A stretch of 64,000 bases of DNA, from assembly GCF_002198115.1 (NCBI RefSeq), contig NZ_NGNR01000003.1, positions 367,546 to 431,545 on the forward strand, read 5' to 3'. The position numbers and the translations under genes were made by a program. Of the stretch, positions 1 through 6,706 are shown in pieces. The stretch comes from Robiginitalea sediminis. GTDB lineage: Bacteria > Bacteroidota > Bacteroidia > Flavobacteriales > Flavobacteriaceae. The notes under the pieces were generated by a model. That model was not told the origin of the DNA and made no database searches. It was given only the letters and a program-made list of their open reading frames with translations. Every line of letters begins with the position of its first letter. The stretch's first letter is position 1.

Positions 1-498
1 GCGGAGTTCCGCGACCCCGATACCTCACCCCTGCCTAACGAGGAGCGGGGAGCGTTTAAAGGACTGGCTTTTTTTGAGGCAGATACCTCCTACCAGGTTT
101 GGGCGCGTCTGGTCCGCACCCCGGAAGCCCTTCCGTTCGATATGCCTACCACCACAGAGCGCATGACACGGGAACGGCAGTACGGGACCCTGTATTTTGA
201 GCTTAAGGGCCAGCCTTTTAGCCTGCAGGTCTACCAGAATGTGGACCTGATGCAACAGGAGGGGCTCGAGGACTACCTGTTCCTTCCTTTTACAGATGAA
301 ACAAACGGAAAGGAGACCTATTCCGGTGGCAGGTACATAGACCTGGTCATCCCGCAGTCGGATTCCATCCTTCTTGATTTTAATACGGCCTACAACCCTT
401 CTTGTGCATATAACGCCAAGTATTCCTGCCCCATCGTCCCCGAGGTCAACCACCTGGATGCCGAAATCCGGGCCGGGGTCATGAAATACGCGAAATAG
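1..498 (+). CDS. DUF1684 domain protein, 5' end missing
   Basis: The frame is open from base 1 to the stop at 496-498, so the gene begins upstream of the window. About 165 residues are visible. The text EFRDPDTSPL near the edge, then GTLYFELKG, LPFTDETNGKETY, GGRYIDL and a YNPSCAYN...KYSCPIVP ending are typical of the DUF1684 family, which Bacteroidota usually carry as about 200-residue secreted or lipoprotein forms. The signal peptide would lie off the edge. Family members have no proven activity that I can name. A GC-rich hairpin follows within five bases of the stop. Identification of the family is firm; function is unknown. Confidence 0.85.
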   Translation, partial: AEFRDPDTSPLPNEERGAFKGLAFFEADTSYQVWARLVRTPEALPFDMPTTTERMTRERQYGTLYFELKGQPFSLQVYQNVDLMQQEGLEDYLFLPFTDETNGKETYSGGRYIDLVIPQSDSILLDFNTAYNPSCAYNAKYSCPIVPEVNHLDAEIRAGVMKYAK

Positions 499-502
499 AA
501 AA

Positions 503-522
503 CCCCCGGGTGTTCCCGGGGG
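503..522. terminator. Hairpin terminator between convergent genes
   Basis: Perfect 8-bp stem CCCCCGGG/CCCGGGGG with loop TGTT. On the minus strand it is followed by TTTTC, giving a U-run for the porin gene; on the plus strand it lies directly after the DUF1684 stop but its U-tract is weak. It probably serves both converging transcripts. Confidence 0.75.
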
Positions 523-568
523 CCTTCTCCATTAACCAAACTAAACAAATGGGCGGCTTTCCGCTCTT

Positions 569-1612
569 TTAAAAGGAATATACTGCGGCAACCAGGAAGG
601 AAGCCAGGCTCTTGGTCGGATCCAGGTCGTTGTTGATAAAAGCATCGTCCGAAGCGTTGTCGAGGCGCAGTTCCGGCTTGATCATCAGGTCGCCGATAGT
701 CGCGCTTCCGGTGAGGGTCACCGCCAGGACGCTGGAGTCTTCCACCCCGCTTCCTATAGCGCCAAAGTCCCCGGTTTCAGCAAAATACTCTGCCCGAAGG
801 CCGATGGCAAAATTTTCGGAGGTGCTGTATTGGGGGTAGAGGGCAACCCCTGCAAAGCCCAGGTCATCGTTATCGAAATAGGCGGCATTGATGCCCAGGT
901 AAAAATCCTCAGTAACATCGAAGCCACCGGTATAGTCCAATTCATACCCACCCTGGCTGTACACAAAATTCAGGTACTGCCCGGAATACCCGAGCTGGGC
1001 CCCTACAGCGTAATCTCCGGTAGGATTGAACTCCGTAAGGTCTGTGGGGTTCATGACCGCCACCATGGCAGACCAGTCGTTGCCCAGGTCAAAATCTGCC
1101 TTGAGCCCCGTGTGGGAGAACGGGCCATACGAAAACAGGTAGGAGGTGCTGTAGTTAAAGTTCGCCGCCGGGGAAATTACTTCGTACCCCAGGAAGGTAT
1201 TCCAGTTTCCGAAGGTGAGGGTCACGCTTTCGGAAACGTTCCAGTACACATAGAGTTGGTTCAGGATGTTGCCGGTCAGGGAATACATGGGGGAGGCGAA
1301 AACGGCATCCGTTCCGCGCGGACCAAAGACCAGGTCGGCCACAAAGCCCACCTTATCCCCTTCGTAGGAGGCGATAACGTTGGCCATACCAAGGGAAAAC
1401 CCGGGAAGGTTAGCAAAAGAGGACCCGGGGGCAATGGCATCCTCGTCGTTGGGGGCGGTCAGGTTTGCCCGGAAATAGGCGTCTACCGTCCCGCTGATGG
1501 TGAATTTTTTGGCTTCGGCCTCTTCCTCCTGGGCTGCCAGGGGAAGGGAAAGCAGAAAACTAAAGGCAATAAGCAGAACTTTTGCGAAATTTGTAAAGGT
1601 GATCGATTTCAT
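569..1612 (-). CDS. Outer-membrane beta-barrel porin
   Basis: The 347-residue product starts with a clear signal peptide (MKSITFTNFAKVLLIAFSFL, cleavage after LPLAAQ). The rest alternates polar and aromatic residues in strand-like segments (for example FGNWNTFLGYEVI, YLFSYGPFSHTGLKADFDLG) and ends VAAVYSF, with the C-terminal Phe expected of a barrel. It resembles the putative beta-barrel porin-2 (OmpL-like) group. It is the last gene behind glnB and amt on the same strand, 113 bases after amt, so it is probably the outer-membrane entry route made together with the ammonium transporter. That link is inferred from position. A hairpin lies between it and amt and may lower its expression. Confidence 0.8.
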   Translation of the reverse strand: MKSITFTNFAKVLLIAFSFLLSLPLAAQEEEAEAKKFTISGTVDAYFRANLTAPNDEDAIAPGSSFANLPGFSLGMANVIASYEGDKVGFVADLVFGPRGTDAVFASPMYSLTGNILNQLYVYWNVSESVTLTFGNWNTFLGYEVISPAANFNYSTSYLFSYGPFSHTGLKADFDLGNDWSAMVAVMNPTDLTEFNPTGDYAVGAQLGYSGQYLNFVYSQGGYELDYTGGFDVTEDFYLGINAAYFDNDDLGFAGVALYPQYSTSENFAIGLRAEYFAETGDFGAIGSGVEDSSVLAVTLTGSATIGDLMIKPELRLDNASDDAFINNDLDPTKSLASFLVAAVYSF

Positions 1613-1680
1613 TGTACTTGAGTTTTGCTCCCATTGCGGGAGTGATTGTCTTTAAAGGAGTCAGTGATCGGTTGCTTTTA

Positions 1681-1708
1681 GACGGAGCGTTTGGCAGAAC
1701 GCTCCGTC
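1681..1708. terminator. Strong hairpin between amt and porin gene
   Basis: Perfect 11-bp stem GACGGAGCGTT/AACGCTCCGTC with loop TGGCAG. The T-run (1709-1717) lies on the plus-strand side, whereas both neighbouring genes are read on the minus strand, where the T-run becomes a leading A-run. For the operon it is therefore more likely a partial terminator, processing site or mRNA-stabilising hairpin after amt than a full stop. Confidence 0.55.
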
Positions 1709-1725
1709 GTTTTTTTAAAGCGTCA

Positions 1726-2970
1726 TTAATGCTGGTTCATCCGGAAATCGGCGTAGGCGTCCATTCCGTGCTCGTGCAGGTCCAGACCGTCGAGCTCTTC
1801 TTCCTTGTCCACGCGGATCCCGATAGTTTTCTTAAGGGTGAAAATGATGATGAAGGCGGTCAGGATACAGAATACCCCTGCGGCGCCAACCCCTGCCAGC
1901 TGGTATAGGAATTGGTCTACCCCGGCTTTGTCGCCGAAGATGCCAACCGCCAGGGTTCCCCAGATCCCGCAGATCAGGTGGACCGTTACGGCACCTACGG
2001 GGTCATCCAGGCGAATGCGGTCTATCAGGGCAACACCACCTACAATAATGGCGCCAGCCAGAAGACCGATAACTACGGCTTCGTTGGGGGACATCAAATC
2101 TGCCCCGGCAGTAATGCCCACAAGGCCACCAAGGATTCCGTTGAGGAACATGGTGAGGTCGTAGTTTTTATAGGCCAGGGTGGAAACCACAAAGGCGCTT
2201 ACACCCCCTGCGGCGGCCGCAAGGCTGGTGGTGGTCAGTACCAGGGAGGTCAGGGCCGGGTCTGCCGAAAGCACAGAGCCCCCGTTAAAACCGAACCAAC
2301 CCAGCCAGAGGATCAGGACCCCGGCTGTAGCCAGGGGGATATTATGCCCGGGGATCGCCTGGGGCTTCCCTTCGTCGCTGAATTTCCCGATCCGCGAACC
2401 GAGCAGCCAGATGGCAACCAGGGCGCCCCAGCCCCCTACGGAGTGTACCAGGGTAGAACCTGCGAAATCGTAGAAGCCGGCATCATCCCCACCCAGGGTG
2501 GAAAGGAACCCGCCTCCCCACTGCCAGGATCCGACGATGGGGTAAATAAGGCCTACATAGATCACGGTGAAGACCATGAAGGGCCCCAGCTTGATGCGCT
2601 CGGCAACAGCCCCGGACACGATGGTGGCCGCAGTAGCTGCAAACATCCCCTGGAAGAGGAAGTCGGTCCAGTAGGTGTAGCCGCCATCGGCATATTCCGG
2701 GGTGAGACCGGCGGCGTCGGTGCCCAGCCCAAACCCGGAGAACCCGAGGAAGCCGTTAAAATCCCCGGGGTACATCAGGTTGAATCCGCCAATGTAGTAC
2801 ATCAGCAGCCCCACGGTAATAATGAAAATGTTCTTGAAAAGGATATTGATGGTATTCTTCTGGCGGGTAAGCCCGATTTCCAGGAAGGCAAAACCCAGGT
2901 GCATGAAAAACACCAGGGCGGTGCACACCATCATCCATACGTTATTGGCAGTAAATAATCCAGTATCCAT
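1726..2970 (-). CDS. amt: Ammonium transporter, Amt family
   Basis: The 414-residue inner-membrane protein has about eleven hydrophobic segments. Family landmarks include FAFLEIGLTRQKNT, the pore-region text FAGSTLVHSVGGWGALV, WLGWFGFNGGS, and HLICGIWGTLAVGIFGD near the C-terminal half. It conducts ammonium or ammonia into the cytoplasm. It starts directly at the first membrane span without a cleavable signal. The gene follows glnB by 27 bases, the classic glnK-amtB arrangement in which the PII trimer plugs the channel when nitrogen is plentiful. Expression probably starts at the promoter in front of glnB. A porin gene follows. Confidence 0.96.
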   Translation of the reverse strand: MDTGLFTANNVWMMVCTALVFFMHLGFAFLEIGLTRQKNTINILFKNIFIITVGLLMYYIGGFNLMYPGDFNGFLGFSGFGLGTDAAGLTPEYADGGYTYWTDFLFQGMFAATAATIVSGAVAERIKLGPFMVFTVIYVGLIYPIVGSWQWGGGFLSTLGGDDAGFYDFAGSTLVHSVGGWGALVAIWLLGSRIGKFSDEGKPQAIPGHNIPLATAGVLILWLGWFGFNGGSVLSADPALTSLVLTTTSLAAAAGGVSAFVVSTLAYKNYDLTMFLNGILGGLVGITAGADLMSPNEAVVIGLLAGAIIVGGVALIDRIRLDDPVGAVTVHLICGIWGTLAVGIFGDKAGVDQFLYQLAGVGAAGVFCILTAFIIIFTLKKTIGIRVDKEEELDGLDLHEHGMDAYADFRMNQH

Positions 2971-2997
2971 AACTTATAGTGCTTTTGAGTCGGTTAG

Positions 2998-3336
2998 TTA
3001 GTTGATTCCGGCGTGGCCGCTTTCCTTGGTTCTGATCCGGTAGGCTTCAATGACATCGGAGACGAAGATCTTCCCATCTCCAACATTGCCTGTGTAGGCG
3101 GTTTCCAGCAGGGTGTTGATGGTCCGCTCCAGAAACCCGTCCGATACCACAATGACCAGGTACCGGCGCTGGATATCTGAGGTACTGTAGGAGATCCCCC
3201 TGTAGACATGTCCTTGTTTTTCATTTCCAACCCCGGTTACATCCCAGTAGCTGAAAAAATTCACCTCGATCTGATGAAGTGCTTTTTTCACCTCATCGAA
3301 CTTGGATTTTCTAATAATGGCTTCCACTTTCTTCAT
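2998..3336 (-). CDS. glnB: P-II family nitrogen regulator
   Basis: The product has 112 residues, the normal PII length. It starts MKKVEAIIRKSKFDEVKKAL and contains the C-terminal signature TGNVGDGKIFVSDVIEAYRIRT. PII trimers sense ATP/ADP and 2-oxoglutarate and block Amt channels. The T-loop reads GHVYRGISYSTSD: Tyr50 lines up with the uridylylated Tyr51 of E. coli GlnB, but the stretch between GH and YRG is two residues shorter than in E. coli (GHTELYRG). Whether this Tyr is modified here cannot be read from sequence. First gene of the glnB-amt-porin operon, with a good TTTG-N20-TATATTTG promoter upstream. Confidence 0.95.
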   Translation of the reverse strand: MKKVEAIIRKSKFDEVKKALHQIEVNFFSYWDVTGVGNEKQGHVYRGISYSTSDIQRRYLVIVVSDGFLERTINTLLETAYTGNVGDGKIFVSDVIEAYRIRTKESGHAGIN

Positions 3337-3362
3337 GAGTAGTAGTTTTTGTTGATCGAGGC

Positions 3363-3394
3363 CAAATATAGATTAATTCATAAACCCCCTCAAA
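3363..3394 (-). promoter_or_regulatory. glnB-amt operon promoter
   Basis: On the minus strand TTTG (complement of 3391-3394) is followed after 20 bases by TATATTTG (complement of 3363-3370), matching the Bacteroidota sigma-A pattern TTTG-N19..21-TAnnTTTG. Transcription would begin near 3357, about 20 bases before the glnB start codon. Confidence 0.75.
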
Positions 3395-3457
3395 AAAGGA
3401 GGGGTAACTCACTTATTTTTATAATACTGGTAAAATGACCCCCTATAAAATGAGGGT
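3384..3457. promoter_or_regulatory. Paired candidate operators upstream of glnB
   Basis: Two similar imperfect inverted repeats share the pattern ACCCCCT, a short A-rich centre, then GAGGG(G)T: one at 3384-3405 with a perfect core CCCCTC-N7-GAGGGG, the other at 3438-3457. Their centres are about 53 bp apart, close to five helical turns. The first overlaps the -33 element of the glnB promoter. A nitrogen-responsive regulator binding here is inference. The rest of 3337-3615 is AT-rich and holds no gene that I can support. Confidence 0.45.
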
Positions 3458-3615
3458 ATGGGTAATTAAAATGATAATTATTGAGAGATTGATGAAAGAA
3501 AGGGAGAGGAAGAGGTTAAAATTTGAATAAAAGCGGGTAAAACCCTACAAAACCTTGAAGGATTGTTAACAAATAACCAAAAACGTTGATAAAAGTTAGA
3601 AAAATACGCAGGCGA

Positions 3616-3987
3616 TCAGAAGAATCGCGTGAGCCAGAACCCCAGGGCCACGGCTGCAATCCCCACTGCCAGACTGCCCAGGCTATAGGTGAGAAAAGGG
3701 AGGAAGCTTCCCTGCCGAAGCAACAGGAACTGCTCCAGGCCAAAGGTGGAAAAGGTGGTGAACCCCCCGCAGAAGCCTGTTACCAATAAAGCCGATTGGG
3801 TGGGGTTGGAGACCCCGCTGCGCAGAGCGGCCCCGAGCAGGAGCCCGATGAGCAGGCACCCCAGGATATTGACCAGGAAGGTGCCCAGGTAGAAATTTGA
3901 AAAGACGGGGTTGAGATATTGGCCAATGAGGTACCGCAGACCACTCCCTATGCCCCCGCCAAGGATAACTAAAAGCAATTGCTTCAT
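3616..3987 (-). CDS. crcB: Fluoride ion channel CrcB/Fluc
   Basis: The 123-residue product has four hydrophobic segments and the family motifs GGGIGSGLRYLIGQY near the N-terminus, LVNILGCLLIGLLLG in helix 2, and GFCGGFTTFSTFGLE in helix 3, which includes the central Na-site and fluoride-track region. Fluc channels are dual-topology dimers that leak fluoride out of the cytoplasm. The length is normal. A hairpin plus T-run ends only about 12 bases before its start codon, so expression depends on read-through or an internal promoter. I could not recognise a fluoride riboswitch consensus upstream. Confidence 0.95.
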   Translation of the reverse strand: MKQLLLVILGGGIGSGLRYLIGQYLNPVFSNFYLGTFLVNILGCLLIGLLLGAALRSGVSNPTQSALLVTGFCGGFTTFSTFGLEQFLLLRQGSFLPFLTYSLGSLAVGIAAVALGFWLTRFF

Positions 3988-3998
3988 TGCGGGAAATG

Positions 3999-4024
3999 CA
4001 AAAAATGGCGCACCTGCGCGCCAT
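3999..4024 (-). terminator. Hairpin with U-run just upstream of crcB
   Basis: On the minus strand a perfect 7-bp stem ATGGCGC/GCGCCAT with a 6-base loop is followed directly by a T-run (complement of 4000-4004). It stops transcripts of the small membrane-protein gene that ends at 4052. Because crcB starts 12 bases later it may act as an attenuator for crcB. Confidence 0.7.
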
Positions 4025-4051
4025 CAGGGATAAATCTAAGGAAAAAATGGA

Positions 4052-4225
4052 TTAAACCGCTTTGCGGTACTCCGTGTCGAGCGACTTGATTCGAAAATCC
4101 TCCAGCCTGAGGGAAACTGAGGTGCGGGCCTTCTCCTTGCGTTGGGCGCGAACCGAGGTACTGAAGATCAATAGGAATGCATTAAGGGCTACAACCGCTG
4201 CAAAAATCGTAAAAAAGAGCTCCAT
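4052..4225 (-). CDS. 57-residue single-span membrane protein
   Basis: A short reading frame from ATG (complement of 4223-4225) to TAA (complement of 4052-4054) encodes 57 residues. It begins MELFFTIFAAVVALNAFLLI, a strong membrane span, followed by FSTSVRAQRKEKARTSVSLR, a basic segment, and ends LDTEYRKAV. The basic stretch after the span suggests an N-out/C-in orientation. It has a TACTTTTG -7 box (complement of 4253-4260) and its own terminator, so it looks like an independent gene. The opposite-strand frame at 4062-4250 lacks such signals. I do not recognise the family; function unknown. Confidence 0.65.
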   Translation of the reverse strand: MELFFTIFAAVVALNAFLLIFSTSVRAQRKEKARTSVSLRLEDFRIKSLDTEYRKAV

Positions 4226-4252
4226 TGATCGAGGTTATTTAGCAGTATAACG

Positions 4253-4285
4253 CAAAAGTACGTCTTTTCTTATGTAATACGTACT
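4253..4285 (-). promoter_or_regulatory. Promoter with overlapping inverted repeat for the 57-aa gene
   Basis: TACTTTTG on the minus strand (complement of 4253-4260) matches TAnnTTTG. It overlaps one arm of a perfect inverted repeat AGTACGT-N15-ACGTACT (4257-4263 and 4279-4285), a possible operator. No convincing -33 TTTG is present. Confidence 0.45.
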
Positions 4286-4345
4286 GAATACCTCATTTGG
4301 TTGTAAAAGCCTCAATTTTTGTTGTAAACTCAAATTGCCAGCATA

Positions 4346-4576
4346 TTACCTGAGTATATACTTAAGGAAGAAGAGAATAATTACGAAACTCACAAAGGCG
4401 AGTAATATCCATTGAACGCCCTTGTATTCCTTTTTTAGCCAGCCGCTGTCCTTCCGGTACATCAGGACCACGGCGATGGTAAACCCAATGATGAAAAGCA
4501 GTGCGAAGATCGCTTGCCCGGTGCTGAACATCTGATTACTTTTAACCGCCCCGACGGGGGCATTTTCCTCTTGCAA
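4346..4576 (-). CDS. Small two-span membrane protein, unknown function
   Basis: The frame encodes 76 residues if read from 4576, or 61 residues from the internal Met at 4531 (MFSTGQAIFALLFIIGFTIA). I think the internal start is at least as likely, because the first 15 residues are polar and lie in the spacer shared with the divergent gene at 4606. Two hydrophobic helices (about residues 20-40 and 55-74 of the long form) are joined by a basic loop MYRKDSGWLKKEYKG. Small proteins of this layout are common in Flavobacteriia. No function can be assigned. Confidence 0.7.
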   Translation of the reverse strand: MQEENAPVGAVKSNQMFSTGQAIFALLFIIGFTIAVVLMYRKDSGWLKKEYKGVQWILLAFVSFVIILFFLKYILR

Positions 4577-4605
4577 AACTAACCTAAATTCCTACCATTA
4601 GCCCT

Positions 4606-4992
4606 ATGAAAGACAAAATAGAAGCCGTAGCAACCTTCCACCGTGCCTTTGGCCTGGGTATTTCCGAAACCCCGGACGCCCACCTGGGCCTTGAAAAAAG
4701 CCTCTTGAGATATAAACTCATGCGGGAGGAGAACGAAGAATACCTGGATGCTGCCTCCCGCGGAGATTTGGTGGAGGTGGCAGATGCCCTTGGGGATATG
4801 CTCTACATTTTGTGCGGTACCCTGCTGGAGCATGGCCTGCAGGATAAAATAGAAGCTGTCTTCGAAGAGATACAGCGGAGCAACATGAGCAAACTGGGCG
4901 CAGACGGAAAACCGATCTACCGTGAGGACGGCAAGGTGCTGAAAGGGCCGGATTACTTCCAGCCGGATATTGCTAAAATCCTGAAGGCTTAA
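4606..4992 (+). CDS. MazG-like / PRA-PH-like nucleotide pyrophosphohydrolase
   Basis: The 128-residue all-alpha protein carries the metal-binding pattern of the MazG/HisE superfamily: REENEEYLDAASRGDLVEVADALGDMLYIL provides the EExxE and later ExxD acidic sets. The C-terminal part, ADGKPIYREDGKVLKGPDYF, is typical of the stand-alone phosphoribosyl-ATP pyrophosphohydrolase-like group. Such enzymes hydrolyse (d)NTPs or related nucleotides to monophosphate plus pyrophosphate. There are no histidine biosynthesis genes nearby, so a house-cleaning or nucleotide-pool role is more likely than HisE. The substrate cannot be told from sequence. Confidence 0.85.
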   Translation: MKDKIEAVATFHRAFGLGISETPDAHLGLEKSLLRYKLMREENEEYLDAASRGDLVEVADALGDMLYILCGTLLEHGLQDKIEAVFEEIQRSNMSKLGADGKPIYREDGKVLKGPDYFQPDIAKILKA

Positions 4993-5008
4993 ATCTGGCT
5001 GCCGAGCT

Positions 5009-6079
5009 CTAGTTACCTACCGGGTAGCGCCAGCCAAAAGGATCTTCGGCCCGGTTGTACTGAATGTCGGTGATCCGCTCTTTAATATAAGCGGCATAGG
5101 ATTTCTCGGGTTTGGGCAAGGTATATACCTGGTCCCGGTACCCAAAGCTGCTGATGGGGGAAACCACTGCCGCCGTCCCGGCGCCGAACATTTCCAGAAG
5201 GGTGCCCTGCCGGGATGCTTCGACCAGCTCGGAAACCTTTATTTTCCGAACTTCCGTGGGGATGCCCTCGGCCTCGGCCAGGGTCAGGATGCTTTTCCGC
5301 GTGATGCCATCCAGGATACGGTCGCTGGTTGGGCTGGTCAGCAGGGTGTCCCCGATGCGGATGAAGATGTTCATCGCACCCGCCTCCTCGATATACTCAT
5401 GGGTGTGGTCGTCTGTCCAGACCACTTGCTGGAACCCTGCCTCCTGGGCCAGTTTGGTGGGGTAGAATTGCCCCGCGTAATTCCCTCCGGCCTTGGCATA
5501 TCCCACACCCCCGTTGGCGGCACGGGAATATGTCTCCTCAATGCGGACACTGACCTCTCCTGAGAAATAGGCCCCGGAAGGAGCACAAGCGATAATAAAG
5601 GTATAGGCATCCGAAGGGGATGCATGGAACCCGGTGCCCGAGGCAAAGATGAACGGGCGGATGTACAGGGAGCTCCCGGCCTGGGTGGGGATCCAATCCG
5701 AATCGACCTGCAGGAGGGTTTTAAGCCCTTCCATAAAAATGGCCTCGGGAACTTCGGGGATCGCGAGCCGGGCCGCAGATCGGTTCAGCCTCCGCTGATT
5801 CTCCAGGGGGCGGAACAACCAGATCTTGCCCTCGGCATCCTTGTAGGCTTTCATGCCTTCAAAAACTTCCTGCCCATAATGGAAAACCTTGGCGGCCGGT
5901 TCCAGGGAAAGCGGACCATAAGGGATTACCCTGGCGTCCTGCCAGGCGCCGTTCTTATACTCACAGATAAACATGTGGTCGGTGAAGACCCCTCCGAAAC
6001 TGAGGTTGTTGAAATCTACCTGGGCCAGGCGGGAGGCACTGGTCTTTTCTACCGGGATGGTTTTGGTTGTAAACTCCAT
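5009..6079 (-). CDS. ilvE: Branched-chain amino acid aminotransferase
   Basis: The 356-residue product is a fold-type IV PLP enzyme of the longer BCAT class II type. The catalytic lysine is Lys196 in GYAKAGGNYAGQFYPTKL. Other landmarks are FHYGQEVFEGMKAYK near residue 70, RPFIFASGTG near 141, the phosphate-binding ILDGITRKSILTLAEAEG and EMFGAGTAAVVSPI. It transfers the amino group between glutamate and the keto acids of Leu, Ile and Val, the last step of their synthesis or first of their breakdown. It stands alone here, divergent from the DUF4920 gene; an HMG-CoA lyase for leucine breakdown lies 33 kb away. Confidence 0.96.
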   Translation of the reverse strand: MEFTTKTIPVEKTSASRLAQVDFNNLSFGGVFTDHMFICEYKNGAWQDARVIPYGPLSLEPAAKVFHYGQEVFEGMKAYKDAEGKIWLFRPLENQRRLNRSAARLAIPEVPEAIFMEGLKTLLQVDSDWIPTQAGSSLYIRPFIFASGTGFHASPSDAYTFIIACAPSGAYFSGEVSVRIEETYSRAANGGVGYAKAGGNYAGQFYPTKLAQEAGFQQVVWTDDHTHEYIEEAGAMNIFIRIGDTLLTSPTSDRILDGITRKSILTLAEAEGIPTEVRKIKVSELVEASRQGTLLEMFGAGTAAVVSPISSFGYRDQVYTLPKPEKSYAAYIKERITDIQYNRAEDPFGWRYPVGN

Positions 6080-6186
6080 GTACAGGCCATTTTGCGGACT
6101 AAAATTACATAATAAATTTGAGCAAGTCCTTTAAAAAGCCGCTTAAAATCCGGACTTTTACAGGGTAGATCAATCTGTTGTCCATC

Positions 6187-6705
6187 ATGAAACATTTTAA
6201 CATTTTCCTTGTGTTTTTCGCATTGCTTCTGAGTTGTAAAGAACAAAAGGACCCTGCTTCCGCTGGCGGAGATGCCGTGACGGAAGACCAGGCAGTGGTT
6301 GAAACCTTCACTGCCGTGGGCGACCCCATGTCGGACAGGGAAGTAACCGGGCCATCGGATATGGTGGCCCTCTACGAAGGGATGCAGGCACAGGATACTG
6401 TTCAGACGGCCTTTCGGGGCGAAGTACTGGAGGTCTGCCAGGCCAAGGGGTGCTGGATGCGGGTGGCCCTTCCGGATGACCGCACCGTAATGGTACGCTT
6501 TAAGGACTATGGCTTCTTTGTGCCCAAGGATATTGCGGGCGCCCAGGTAACTGTGGAAGGCAAGGCATTCGTATCTGTAGTGGAGGAGGAAGAACGCCGC
6601 CACCTGGCCGAAGACGGTGGGGCTGCCCCGGAAGCCATTGAGGCACTGGTGGGCCCCGTAAGCGAACCGGGCTTTGAGGCCTCCGGAGTGCGGATCTGGC
6701 AATAG
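6187..6705 (+). CDS. DUF4920 lipoprotein
   Basis: I place the start at the ATG at 6187, giving 172 residues; the longer frame uses a TTG three codons upstream. The N-terminus MKHFNIFLVFFALLLSC is a lipoprotein signal with Cys17 as the lipid anchor. The body has the DUF4920 pattern: a segment requiring GEVLEVCQAKGCWMRVAL, then VMVRFKDYGFFVPKDIAG and an OB-fold-like VEGKAFVSVVEEEERRHLAED. The CxxxGCW motif with two Cys is conserved in this family and could bind metal or take part in redox chemistry; that is inference. It ends one base before mnmD starts, so the two are likely co-transcribed. Confidence 0.85.
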   Translation: MKHFNIFLVFFALLLSCKEQKDPASAGGDAVTEDQAVVETFTAVGDPMSDREVTGPSDMVALYEGMQAQDTVQTAFRGEVLEVCQAKGCWMRVALPDDRTVMVRFKDYGFFVPKDIAGAQVTVEGKAFVSVVEEEERRHLAEDGGAAPEAIEALVGPVSEPGFEASGVRIWQ

Positions 6706-6706
6706 C

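Noticed and set aside
3337-3615. Hidden gene or small RNA in the AT-rich glnB-crcB spacer
   Set aside because: Only short frames and the promoter/operator region; no terminator hairpin on the side that would end an RNA.
4062-4250. Plus-strand open frame of 62 codons
   Set aside because: The opposite strand holds a membrane-span protein with promoter and terminator; the plus-strand product is basic with no clear features.
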